The notes beneath the pieces were generated by a model. The model ran no database searches and was not told the origin of the DNA. It saw nothing but the letters and a program-made list of their open reading frames with translations. 64,000 nucleotides of DNA from the NCBI RefSeq assembly GCF_905171765.1, contig NC_053390.1:331482294-331546293 (forward strand), written 5' to 3'. The position numbers were made by a program, and so were the translations under genes. The DNA comes from Bufo bufo (taxonomy: Eukaryota; Chordata; Amphibia; Anura; Bufonidae). Shown one piece after another: positions 36,801 to 48,800 of this stretch. Position 1 is the first letter of the stretch; each line of letters begins with the position of its first letter.

Positions 36801-39800
36801 TTGGGGTCTCTTCTTTCCAAAATGGGGTCACTTGTGGGGTAGTTATACTGCCCTGGCATTCTAGGGGCCCAAATGTGTGGTAAGGAGTTTGAAATCAAAT
36901 TCTGTAAAAAATGACGAGTGAAATCCGAAAGGTGCTCTTTGGAATATGGGCCCCTTTGCCCACCTAGGCTGCAAAAAAGTGTCACACATCTGGTATCTCC
37001 GTACTAAGGAGAAGTTGGGGAATGTGTTTTGGGGTGTCATTTTACATATACCCATGCTGGGTGAGAGAAATATCTTGGCAAAAGACAACTTTTCCCATTT
37101 TTTTATACAAAGTTGGCATTTGACCAAGATATTTATCTCACCCAGCATGGGTATATGTAAAAAGACACCCCAAAACACATTCCTCAACTTCTCCTGAATA
37201 CAGAGATACCAGATGTGTGACACTTTTTTGCAGCCTAGGTGGGCAAAGGGGCCCATATTCCAAAGAGCACCTTTCGGATTTCACAGGTCATTTTTTACAG
37301 AATTTGATTTCAAACTCCTTACCACACATTTGGGCCCCTAGAATGCCAGGGCAGTATAACTACCCCACAAGTGACCCAATTTTGGAAAGAAGAGACCCCA
37401 AGGTATTCGCTGATGGGCATAGTGAGTTCATGGAAGTTTTTATTTTTTGTCACAAGTTAGTGGAATATGAGACTTTGTATGAAAAAAAAAAAAAAAAAAA
37501 AATCATCATTTTCCACTAACTTGTGACAAAAAATAAAAAATTCTAGGAACTTGCCATGCCCCTCACGGAATACCTTGGGGTGTCTTCTTTCCAAAATGGG
37601 GTCACTTGTGGGGTAGTTATACTGCCCTGGCATTCTAGGGGCCCAAATGTGTGGTAAGGAGTTTGAAATCAAATTCTGTAAAAAATGACCTGTGAAATCC
37701 GAAAGGTGCTCTTTGGAATATGGGCCCCTTTGCCCACCTAGGCTGCAAAAAAGTGTCACACATCTGGTATCTCCGTACTCAGGAGAAGTTGGGGAATGTG
37801 TTTTGGGGTGTCATTTTACATATACCCATGCTGGGTGAGAGAAATATCTTGGCAAAAGACAACTTTTCCCATTTTTTTTATACAAAGTTGGCATTTGACC
37901 AAGATATTTATCTCACCCAGCATGGGTATATGTAAAAAGACACCCCAAAACACATTCCTCAACTTCTCCTGAATACAGAGATACCAGATGTGTGACACTT
38001 TTTTGCAGCCTAGGTGGGCAAAGGGGCCCGTATTCCAAAGAGCACCTTTCGGATTTCACTCGTCATTTTTTACAGAATTTGATTTCAAACTCCTTACCAC
38101 ACATTTGGGCCCCTAGAATGCCAGGGCAGTATAAATACCCCACAAGTGACCCAATTTTGGAAAGAAGAGACCCCAAGGTATTCGCTGATGGGCATAGTGA
38201 GTTCATGGAAGTTTTTATTTTTTGTCACAAGTTAGTGGAATATGAGACTTTGTATGAAAAAAAAAAATCATCATTTTCCACTAACTTGTGACAAAAAATA
38301 AAAAATTCTAGGAACTTGCCATGCCCCTCACGGAATACCTTGGGGTGTCTTCTTTCCAAAATGGGGTCACTTGTGGGGTAGTTATACTGCCCTGGCATTC
38401 TAGGGGCCCAAATGTGTGGTAAGGAGTTTGAAATCAAATTCTGTAAAAAATGACCTGTGAAATCCGAAAGGTGCTCTTTGGAATATGGGCCCCTTTGCCC
38501 ACCTAGGCTGCAAAAAAGTGTCACACATGTGGTATCTCCGTACTCAGGAGAAGTTGGGGAATGTGTTTTGCGGTGTCATTTTACATATACCCATGCTGGG
38601 TGAGAGAAATATCTTGGCAAAAGACAACTTTTCCCATTTTTTTATACAAAGTTGGCATTTGACCAAGATATTTATCTCACCCAGCATGGGTATATGTAAA
38701 AAGACACCCCAAAACACATTCCTCAACTTCTCCTGAATACAGAGATACCAGATGTGTGACACTTTTTTGCAGCCTAGGTGGGCAAAGGGGTCCATATTCC
38801 AAAGAGCACCTTTCGGATTTCACTCGTCATTTTTTACAGAATTTGATTTCAAACTCCTTACCACACATTTGGGCCCCTAGAATGCCAGGGCAGTATAACT
38901 ACCCCACAAGTGACCCCATTTTGGAAAGAAGAGACCCCAAGGTATTCGCTGATGGGCATAGTGAGTTCATAGAACTTTTTATTTTTTGTCACAAGTTAGT
39001 GGAATATGAGACTTTGTAAGAAAAAAAAAAAAAAAAATCATCATTTTCCGCTAACTTGTGACAAAAAATAAAAAGTTCTATGAACTCACTATGCACATCA
39101 GCGAATACCTTAGGGTGTGTACTTTCCGAAATGGGGTCATTTGTGGGGTATTTGTACTGTCTGGGCATTGTAGAACCTCAGGAAACATGACAGGTGCTCA
39201 GAAAGTCAGAGCTGCTTCAAAAAGCGGAAATTCACATTTTTGTACCATAGTTTGTAAACGCTATAACTTTTACCCAAACCATTTTTTTTTTACCCAAACA
39301 TTTTTTTTTTATCAAAGACATGTAGAACAATAAATTTAGAGCAAAATTTATATATGGATGTAGTTTTTTTTGCAAAATTTTACAACTGAAAGTGAAAAAT
39401 TTCATTTTTTTGCAAAAAAATCGTTAAATTTCGATTAATAACAAAAAAAGTAAAAATGTCAGCAGCAATGAAATACCACCAAATGAAAGCTCTATTAGTG
39501 AGAAGAAAAGGAGGTAAAATTCATTTGGGTGGTAAGTTGCATGACCGAGCAATAAACGGTGAAAGTAGTGTAGGTCAGAAGTGTAAAAAGTGGCCTGGTC
39601 TTTCAGGGTGTTTAAGCAATGGGGGCTGAAGTGGTTAAAGGGGTTTTCTGGGTTCAGAATATTAATGGCCTATTCTCAGGACAAGGGCTCATACACAGGA
39701 CTGTGATCAGCCTAGGAAACACGGTCTGTGTGTCTTCCGGATCTCCTGGGCTGACCTCGACTCCTCTTACCTGAAGTGACTGTATCATAGTGTTTTATAA

Positions 39801-42800
39801 TGCAGTCAGTTCATATCTGTTCACGGATCTCTTGAAGTGAACTATTTTACCCAAACCTGTCACATTCACAGGTACCCTGTCCTTGTGCACATACTGTAGC
39901 TATTATTTTCATACAGCCGATTTCAATGTATCTCTGATGACTAGTCGTCTTTATAGGTTATGTGGAAAATACATCTTAGGGTGCGGCCTCACATTCAGGT
40001 TTCCTGATACAGTTCCTGATACAGAGACAGATCCTTTAATGTGCCATCCATTGTTAATATATATTGAAAAAGCCTCCCATGTTCTGTACACCTCTGAAGG
40101 ACACCACAAAACTCGGTGTGAAGGCACCTGTCATCACTGGTGGTCTTTGGTGGTAATTGGGGGAGGAGTTCTAGATGAAGAGGTAAATTGCTTTATTGCT
40201 GGTGTTTAGTGAATTACAAACCTCCCCAGGCCTGTCACACTCATCCTTAATATGTAAATTAGTAGTGTTACATTTATAGCAAAATCCCTCCGAGTGCCTA
40301 TTGTCAATGGGGACAAAACTGAACAAACTGGAACGGAGTGTACCAGAATCTAGTTTGTTGCGTTTCCATGATGGACATAAAAATTACTGCAAGCAAGCAC
40401 CAAAAACCGTGTAAGTTAATGAGTTCAGTGCCGGATCCAGTTTGTTCATTTTCAATATAATACCACCGGATCCGTTCTGAACAGATGCAGCCGGTTGTAT
40501 TATTATAACGGAAGCGTTTTGCTGTGGTTGTGAGATCCCCCGCCGGATCGCAAAACCGTACAGCAAAAATGCAGACATGAAAGTAGCCTTAGAGGGACTA
40601 TTCGCGATGGTTTCACTGTAATCAATGTATACTGTATGTAGATCAATTTCACAAATCATGACACGTGCATATTACCATGACCTGGCAGATGCAGAATTCA
40701 CTCATGGTACATTTCCTGGGGTGATCAATGATCCCTAAGCGGTTGCTCCTGTCTGTCTACACTGTCTGTGATCAAAGGAGTGGATGCACTCTTCTGATTG
40801 ATTCGTAATGTAGATGCAAAGGTAGGAACGTTCAAACTGAAAAGTAAGAAAAAATAATAATACAGAAGCAAGGAGATATTTGATTTGCAACCTGCGACCA
40901 ATTGGAAAAGCTGCAGATCAGCTATGGTCAAAATCAAGAAAAACTTGAAGAACTAATATCTCTGAGAACACGCTGACATTCCTGTAACGTTTTGTAGCTT
41001 GGTAGTAATACATTTTTGTGTTTTGCAGTCTTATTAAATTAGAAATATTTGGCTGCCATACCCTGACAGCAAAATGCTTGACTTCTGTGGCTACTGAATG
41101 TGTACATCTGGAGAACCTGAATATTGGTAGAATTCCAAAAGCAACTGATTTATGCCTGGCAAAGATAGCGTCACATCTACACAAGATCACCACACTGAAT
41201 CTGACAGGTCTTAACGTGGTAAGATTTTCCTTCCAGTCCATGAAGTGTTTATTTCCGTATCTGCACAGTGAACGTTCAGAGGGTTGATAGCTGAAGTCAT
41301 ATTCGATGTTGGCAAAATTGTAAAATGTAGAAAAGTATGACATCTGTTTACATACATTGCCCTATTGACTGCTATTCTATGTGGATGCCTGAACATCATA
41401 CCTACTGCACATGAACGTGTCGGATATCCTATTATGATACTATGGGCATTATTATGGCAGCCTTCACTATACTGGGACAACATTCTACAACAGTTTTTGG
41501 CTTCTGAGGAGATTGGTGCTTATCAGCCAAAAGAGTATTCATGATGACATTGATGATGGACAAGAAAATCTAGATCATAATTATTGTTCCAGTTTGTCCT
41601 AATGGAATTCAGTGGTGTTGGAGTCAGGGCTCTGTGAAGGCAACTCAAGTTTTTCTGCACAAAACTTGTCAAGCCATATGTTTATAGACATTGCTTTTTC
41701 ACTGGGGCACAGTCATGCCCTAACAGGCCAAGACCTTCACAAAACTTTTGTCACAAATTTAGAAGTCTACAAAGGATAGTGCTTGGTGAGTTTGAATGGA
41801 TCACAGGGTATATGTTTGACCGCCTCTCCATTTAAACTCCTTCTAGCCATGGTCTTGTGGCTGGGGAAAAGAGGGACTCCTATTGTGGAGATCTACCAGG
41901 CGTCAAGGTGGCTTCCGCAGATGGGTCCCTATCACTAAAGATCCTGCCTCACTTTGGACTTACTTAAGCCTACAATATTCAGGGCAGTGTAGGAACCAGC
42001 TACAAACGTACTCTGCTCAGAAGTCCCAGGTAGATGGGACTTCTATTGTGGAGATCGGTGAGGATCCCAGAGGTTGAACACCCTTGTATCCAGGGGAAAA
42101 ATGCTTTAGACCAGACATAATTACAAAAAACAAAATGCCTGCACACCATTATATATATAAACAATAGAGCTAAGAAATGGGGGTCATTCTAGATAAAAGT
42201 GGTACAATACCGACTATACGTGTCGGGCCCATCTACCAGGCGTCAAGGTGGCTTCCGCAGATGGGTCCCTATCACTAAAGACTTATCTGCGTTGACTTTA
42301 AACCCCGAAATGGAGACAAACTCTTCTAGTACTCCAAACAAATGGCGGATGTCTCTGTGTGGGTTTTCTAAGAATACCAGCAGGTCATCTGCGAAAAGTG
42401 CATGCTTAATTACTTTTCTACCTAATTTGCCAATTTTAATTCCCTCCAGGCCTTCGTCTCTCTCAATCTGTCTGGACAAAGGCTCCAGCGCCAGGTTAAA
42501 AAGGAGCGGTGAAAGTGGGCAACCCTGCCTTGTCCTCCCTTTGGACTTACTTAAGCCTACAATATTCAGGGCAGTGTAGGAACCAGCTACAAACGTACTC
42601 TGCTCAGAAGTCCCAGGTAGATGGGCATGACCAGTCTAAAAGGGGTGCCACCCCCAATATATTGCAAGAAAATTTAGACTAAAACCTTCAGAATCACAGG
42701 TGCATATCTATGAAGTAAACATAATTACAAAAAACAAAATGGCTGCACACCATTATATATATAAACAATAGAGCTAAGAAATGGGGGTCATTCTAGATAA

Positions 42801-45800
42801 AAGTGGTACAATACTGACTATAAATGAGTCAATGGAAGCTGGTGTAGACCAGACATACACATTCGGTGTCAGCTAAATAAAAATGTATTTGTGGCCATGA
42901 AAAGCTTGGATGAAAGTGCTTGGAAGTACTCAAGAGACTAGAGGCCACTTCAAGTGTGATCTATGGCTGTGGTTTATGCCATTTTTAACAACCATCTTAA
43001 AGAATATCAATAGTATATGCCATAAATATACAGTAGGTGCGAGTCCAACCTCTGGGCATGCGCAACATTCTCTCCGCTCATGGTGGGGCTCCATTCTTGA
43101 GATAGAAGTGGGTTCTAGAGGAGGGTCCACACGTATTGGGCATTTATGATGTATACTATCAATATGCCATAAATGTCTCAGATGGAAATGCCCACTGAAG
43201 TATGCGTTTAAAGTAATACTATCAGAATGACCACGCCAACCTGCCTAAGGCATCATGATTTAGGCTACTTTCACACTTGCGGCAGTGTGATCCGGCGGGC
43301 AGTTCCGTTGTCGGAACTGCCCGCCGGATCCGCCGCTGACTGAAAGCATTTGTGAGACGGATCCGGATGCGAATCCGTCTCACAAATGCATTGCAAGTAC
43401 GGATCCGTCTCTCCGCTTGTCATGTGGACAGACGGTTCCTTCTTGTACATTTTTTCACATTTTTACCGGTCTGTGCATGCGCAGGCCGGAAGGACGGATC
43501 CGGCATTCCAGTATTCTGAATGCCGGATCCGGCACTAATACATTCCTATAGGAAAAAATGCCGGATCCGGCATTCAGGCAAGTCTTCAGTTTTTTTCGCC
43601 GGAGATAAAACCGTAGCATGCTGCGGTTTTCTCTTTTGCCTGATCAGTCAAAACGACTGAACTGAAGACATCCTGATGCAAACTGAACGGAACACTCTCC
43701 ATTCAGAATGCATGGGGATAAAACTGATCAGTTCTTTTCCTGTATAGAGCCCCTGTGACGGAACTCTATGCCGGAAAAGAAAAACGCAAGTGTGAAAGTA
43801 CCCGTAGGGTACTTTCACACTAGCGTTTTTCTTTTCCGGCGCTGAGTTCCGTCCTAGGGGCTCAAATCCGGAAAAGAACTGATCAGTTTTATCCCCATGC
43901 ATTCTGAATGGAGAGTCAGTCCTTCAGGATGCATCAGGATGTCTTCAGTTCAGTCTTTTAGACTGATCAGGCTTTTCAGAAAAACGTAGCATGCAGTATT
44001 TTTACCTCCGGCCAAAAAGCCTGAACACTTTGACTGAACGCCGGATCAGGCCTTTTTCCCATTGACTTGCATTAACGCCGGATCTGGCACTGTGTGTTCA
44101 GTCAAAACGGATCCGGCTTTTGCATGTTAAACCCGAAAAATGTGAAAAAAAAGTTAAAGTCCATAAATGGCGGATCCGTTTTTTCCAATGCATTTTTTCA
44201 TTGTGATCAAAATCCTGATCAGGATTCAAATGTAATCCGTTTTCACACGTTTTTCCGGATCCGGCGGGCAGTTCCGGTGTCGGAATTGAACGCCGGATTA
44301 AAACAACGCTAGTGTGAAAGTAGCCTTAGAGCAGATCTTTTTTATATTTAGTTTTCTTAGGAAGAGATTCAGCAGAATTAGTATACAGGGAAGGCTATCA
44401 GTGATTGAGAATGACTGCTGGCTGGACCCAGAAACCCATGGAGAGCAGAGATTTTAATCAATAAAACTATGAATCTGCACATAGAGCTGTAGCTTCAATA
44501 TAACATTTATGTCTGATTGGGTTTTATAGTCAACATTTATAATTTTTCCACATAAAAATACACCTGCCAAACATTATGAAGTAGGCTCATATTTGGAGAA
44601 ACTGACTGAATTAGGAAATTACATACTAGAAGCTTTCCTTGTTCCTATATTTATATCTTAGGCTACTTTCACACTTGCGGCAGGATGGATCCGACATGCT
44701 GTTCACCATGTCGGATCCGTCCTGCGGCTATTTCGCCGTGCTGCCGGACCGCCGCTCCGTCCCCATTGACTATAATGGGGACGGTGGCAGAGCTTCGGCG
44801 CAGCACGTGAAAGCCGCCGGACTAAAAAACCTGACATGCAGTAATTTTAGTCCGGCGGCCTCTCGCCGTGCACCGCCGTGCTGCGCCGGAGCTCCGCCTC
44901 GTCCCCATTATAGTCAATGGGGACGGAGCGGCGGTCCGGCGGCACGGCGAAATAGCCGCAGGACGGATCCGACATGGTGAACAGCATGTCGGATCCGTCC
45001 TGCCGCAAGTGTGAAAGTACCCTTACTGGAATACTTCTTCGGCAACATTATTTTACTATTTATAATTTTTATGTATTTATTTATTTTCCTTGTTTTATTA
45101 TCCATTGAATGAGTGACTAGTAAATTCACATAGGGTACCCTTAACATCAAACTCAGAACTATGAATACGGGCAGGACTGTAATAAAGTACACGTTGGGAG
45201 TAATAAGAGGCTGTAGAAGCGCAAAGTCATGAGTTATTACTAAAACTATGAGATGTAGACTGATAGAGGTATCCAATTACTTCTTCTCGTACCTTTAGTA
45301 AATGTCAAGTTACCAACATAGGTTTGATCTTAATATCATCACCAAAGGAAAAAAAACATGTGGGATAAAGGAAGTAATTGCTGTATGGAATGCAGTTATT
45401 TCCGATTCAGATATCACCTTCTACTTACCTTTATTTGCTTTGTAGGTACGGGACCGGGCCGTTCATCATATTGTGAAACAATGCTCAAAACTGGAGAACC
45501 TAAGTCTCAGTACTTGCTTACAAGTGACAGATGTCAGTCTAGTAGAAATCAGTACTTATCGGACTACAATCAAGTAAGGAGAACCATTTATTTAATGTGC
45601 AGAGTCATTCTGTAAACTGCACTGGAAACCAACATTATAAGTTAAAGGGTTATCGCATGACCAATGTAAAAAATAAAAAGTGTGATCTATGGCTGTGTCA
45701 TATATGCTATAAAGTCCGTCCCAAATAAATAAAAACGAATCATTATAGTATATGTACCTCAAAATAGTGAGAAAAAATGTGAAAAACAAGCCCTTATACA

Positions 45801-48800
45801 GCTACAACGGCAATAAAAATGTTATGGGTCTTGAAATGCGAGTCCTTAAGGCCAAAAATAGGTCTTCAAGGGGTTGAGCAAGATTTGTTCATTTTCTGTC
45901 TTTCCATTCAGGTATCTTGACTTAAGTGGATGTAAAAAAGTGTCAGATATTGGGATTCAAGCACTTGCAAGAAGCTGCCTACAACTTCGCTATCTGGATC
46001 TTAGTTCAACCAATACAGGAAAACGAGGGTACGTTTATTCTGCCTATTTGTTGCCAGTGATTGTGCATACTTACATACAATTTACATAGTGAATACGGTT
46101 GAAAAAAGACATTAGTCCACCAAGTTCAACCAAGGGTTAGGTGGGGACGTGAATCCCAGAAGGAAGTGAGACTCAGATTTCTACACGTTTTCATAAGCAT
46201 TAAAGTAATTTACTTTTAAGAATTCATCTAAACCCTTTTTAAAACTTTCCACTGTTCCTGCTGTGACCATGTCCTGAGGAAGTCTATTCCACAGATTCAC
46301 TGTTCTTACAGTAAAGAAGCTTTGATGCTTCTGGAGACTGAACTTTTTCCTCTCCAGTTGGAGGAAGTGCCCCCTTACATGGTTTTACATGGAACAGTTT
46401 TTCTCCGTATTTTTTGTATGACCCATTTATATATTTGTATAGGTTAATCATATCCTCCCTTAGACGTCTCTTCTCAAGACTAAATACATTTCATTCTTTT
46501 AATCTTTCTTCATAACTAAGACCCTCGATGCCCCTTATCAGTATAGTCGCTCTCCTCTGTACTTTTACCAGCTGCAGTGCGTCCTTTCTATGGACTGGTG
46601 TCCAAAACTGAACTGCATATTCCAGATGAGGCCGCACCAACGCTTTGTAAAGTGGTAGTATTACATCCCTGTCCCGCGAGTCCATGCCTCGTTTAATGCA
46701 TGACAGTATCCTGGTGGCCTTAGAAGCAGCTGATTGACATTGTATGCTGTAATTTAATCTATGATCTACAAGGACACCCAAACCCTTCTCTATAAGTGAC
46801 TCCCCCAGTGTTACCTCCCCTAGGACATATAAAGCACAGAGATTATTAATTACTACTACCAAGATGCATAACTTTACATTCATCCACATTGAACCTCATT
46901 TGCCAAGTTGATGCCCGATCACTCAGAGTGTTCAAGTCACTTGTATTTTATGGACATCTTCCATAGACTGCACAGCACTACACAGCTTAGTGTCATCTGT
47001 TAATCCCTTCCTCAATATCATTAATAAATAAATAAAATAATAGAGGACCCAGCACTGAACCTTGGGGTACACGCTTTATAACCCGGGACCATTCCAAATA
47101 GGAATCTCAGATCACAACTCTCTGGACACGGTCCTTCAGCCAGTTTTCAATCCAATTACAAACTATACTTTCCAAGCCTATAGACCTTACTTTACTTATT
47201 AAACATCTATGAGGGACAGTATCAAAAGCTTTAGCAAAATCCAGAAACACTACATCCACAGCCGCCCCTCTGTCCAGTCTTCTACTCACCTTCTCATAAA
47301 AACTAATCAGGTTAGTCTGACAACTTCTGTCCTTGGTAAACCCATGTTGGTTATCACTTAAAATATTATTTACAGTCACATACTCCTGTATATAGTCCCT
47401 TCCCTTAAGAGTTAGTTAAACTAACTGGTCTATAATTACCTGTGGAGGACCTAGATCCTTTTTTGAATGGGCACCACATTTGCCCTGCACCAATTAGGGT
47501 TGTCATGATACCAAAAATTAGATTCGATTTCAATACCATAAAAAAGTATTGCGATACTCGATACCATTCGATACCACGCGAAAAAAATAAAACACCAAAA
47601 AAGCTGCGTGCATTTTGCATTTTATGGAATGTCCGACCCATACTAAAACAGTACTATCCTATTTTTTGGGGGGACAAGGTGACAAAAAAATGGCGAATCG
47701 TGCAGTTTTTATTTAAATTTTTTTCTGTTACGCCATTCACCGCATAGGAGATTTTTAAAATATTTTAATATTTTGGACTTTTTGGACGTGGCGATATGTA
47801 ATATGTTTATTTATTTATTGTTTACATATTTTATATGTAAAATTGTAATCCCTTGTCCTATTCACCCTAATAGAGATCTATCAGGGTGAATAAGACTTTA
47901 CACTCTCCCTGCTGCCCTGTGCTTTGTACACACAGCAGCAGGGAGATTACCATGGCAGCCAGGGCTTCAGTAGCGTCCTGGCTGCCATGGTAACCGATCG
48001 GAGCCCCAGGATTACACTGCTGGGGCTCGGATCACAACTACCACTGCACCACCAATGAGGAGGGGAGGAGGGGACCCTGTGGCCACTGCAACCAATGATT
48101 ATAATACTGGGGGGGGGGGAGGTTGGGGAAGGGTGCACTGCACCACCAATGTTTTTAATGGTGGGGGGGCTGGGCGCACTGTGCCACCAATGTTTTTAGT
48201 ACTGTGGGGGGGGGGCCACTGCGCCACTAATGGAAATGATTAACGTTTAATACAGATACAGGAGGCGGGTGCTGGCGGCAGAATCACATAGCCGACCCCC
48301 GGCCTCAATGACAGGGAGCTGCGATCAGTGCAGCTCCCTGTCATAGAGGCCGGGTGACGGCTATGTGATTTTGCTGCCGGCACCCGCCTCCTGTATCTGT
48401 ATTAAACGTTAATCATTTCCATTGGTGGCGCAGTGGGCACAGCCCCTCCCCTCCTCCCATTGGTGGCAGGGGCAGCAGCAGCACAGGGGAGAGGGACTGC
48501 TTCCTTCTGTCCTGTGCTGCTGAGGGAACATGGCACGCTGAGAAAAGCGTGTGCCATGTTCTGTGACACTAGGCTGCTCAGTAGCGCAGCCTAGTATTGG
48601 TAAAAGGCAAATCCCGAATTGATACTGGTGCAAAAGTATCGATTAAGTATTGATAATTTGATACCCGGTGCAACCCTTGCGCCAATTACTTGGCACTGTA
48701 CCAGTACCTAGAGAATCTTTAAAAATTATAAACAAGGGCACATCAATGATTGAACTGAGCTCTTTAAGAACTCTTGGGTGTAATCCATGTAGACCCGGAG

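Larger units (their letters stand above)
34733..39634 (+). mobile_element. piggyBac-like element 3, non-autonomous, 4.9 kb
   Basis: It is flanked by TTAA at 34729-34732 and 39635-39638. The left end is CCACCTCCGGACCGCCTAAC and the right end …GGGGGCTGAAGTGG. It has the same architecture as element 1: three hairpins with identical stems (34887-35046), the core/spacer tandem array (about 35100-36330), the alternating inverted array (about 36345-39060) and the conserved right end. There is no transposase. The body is nearly identical to element 1 apart from array copy numbers, so both are recent copies of one lineage. Confidence 0.87.
18442..41028 (+). other. 22.6-kb intron of the LRR gene, filled by nested transposons
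   Basis: The donor is GTAGGA and the acceptor GTGTTTTGCAG. The stretch 18500-19330 has no gene, only a short repeat (CACTCCAGAATTCTGG-type, similar to 63660) and T-rich, GTCTGG-rich text. Then follow the TTAA complex, minisatellites, a 350-bp tandem repeat, a Tc1 element and element 3. At 32115-33335, 34380-34725 and 40590-41028 I recognise nothing. Confidence 0.75.
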
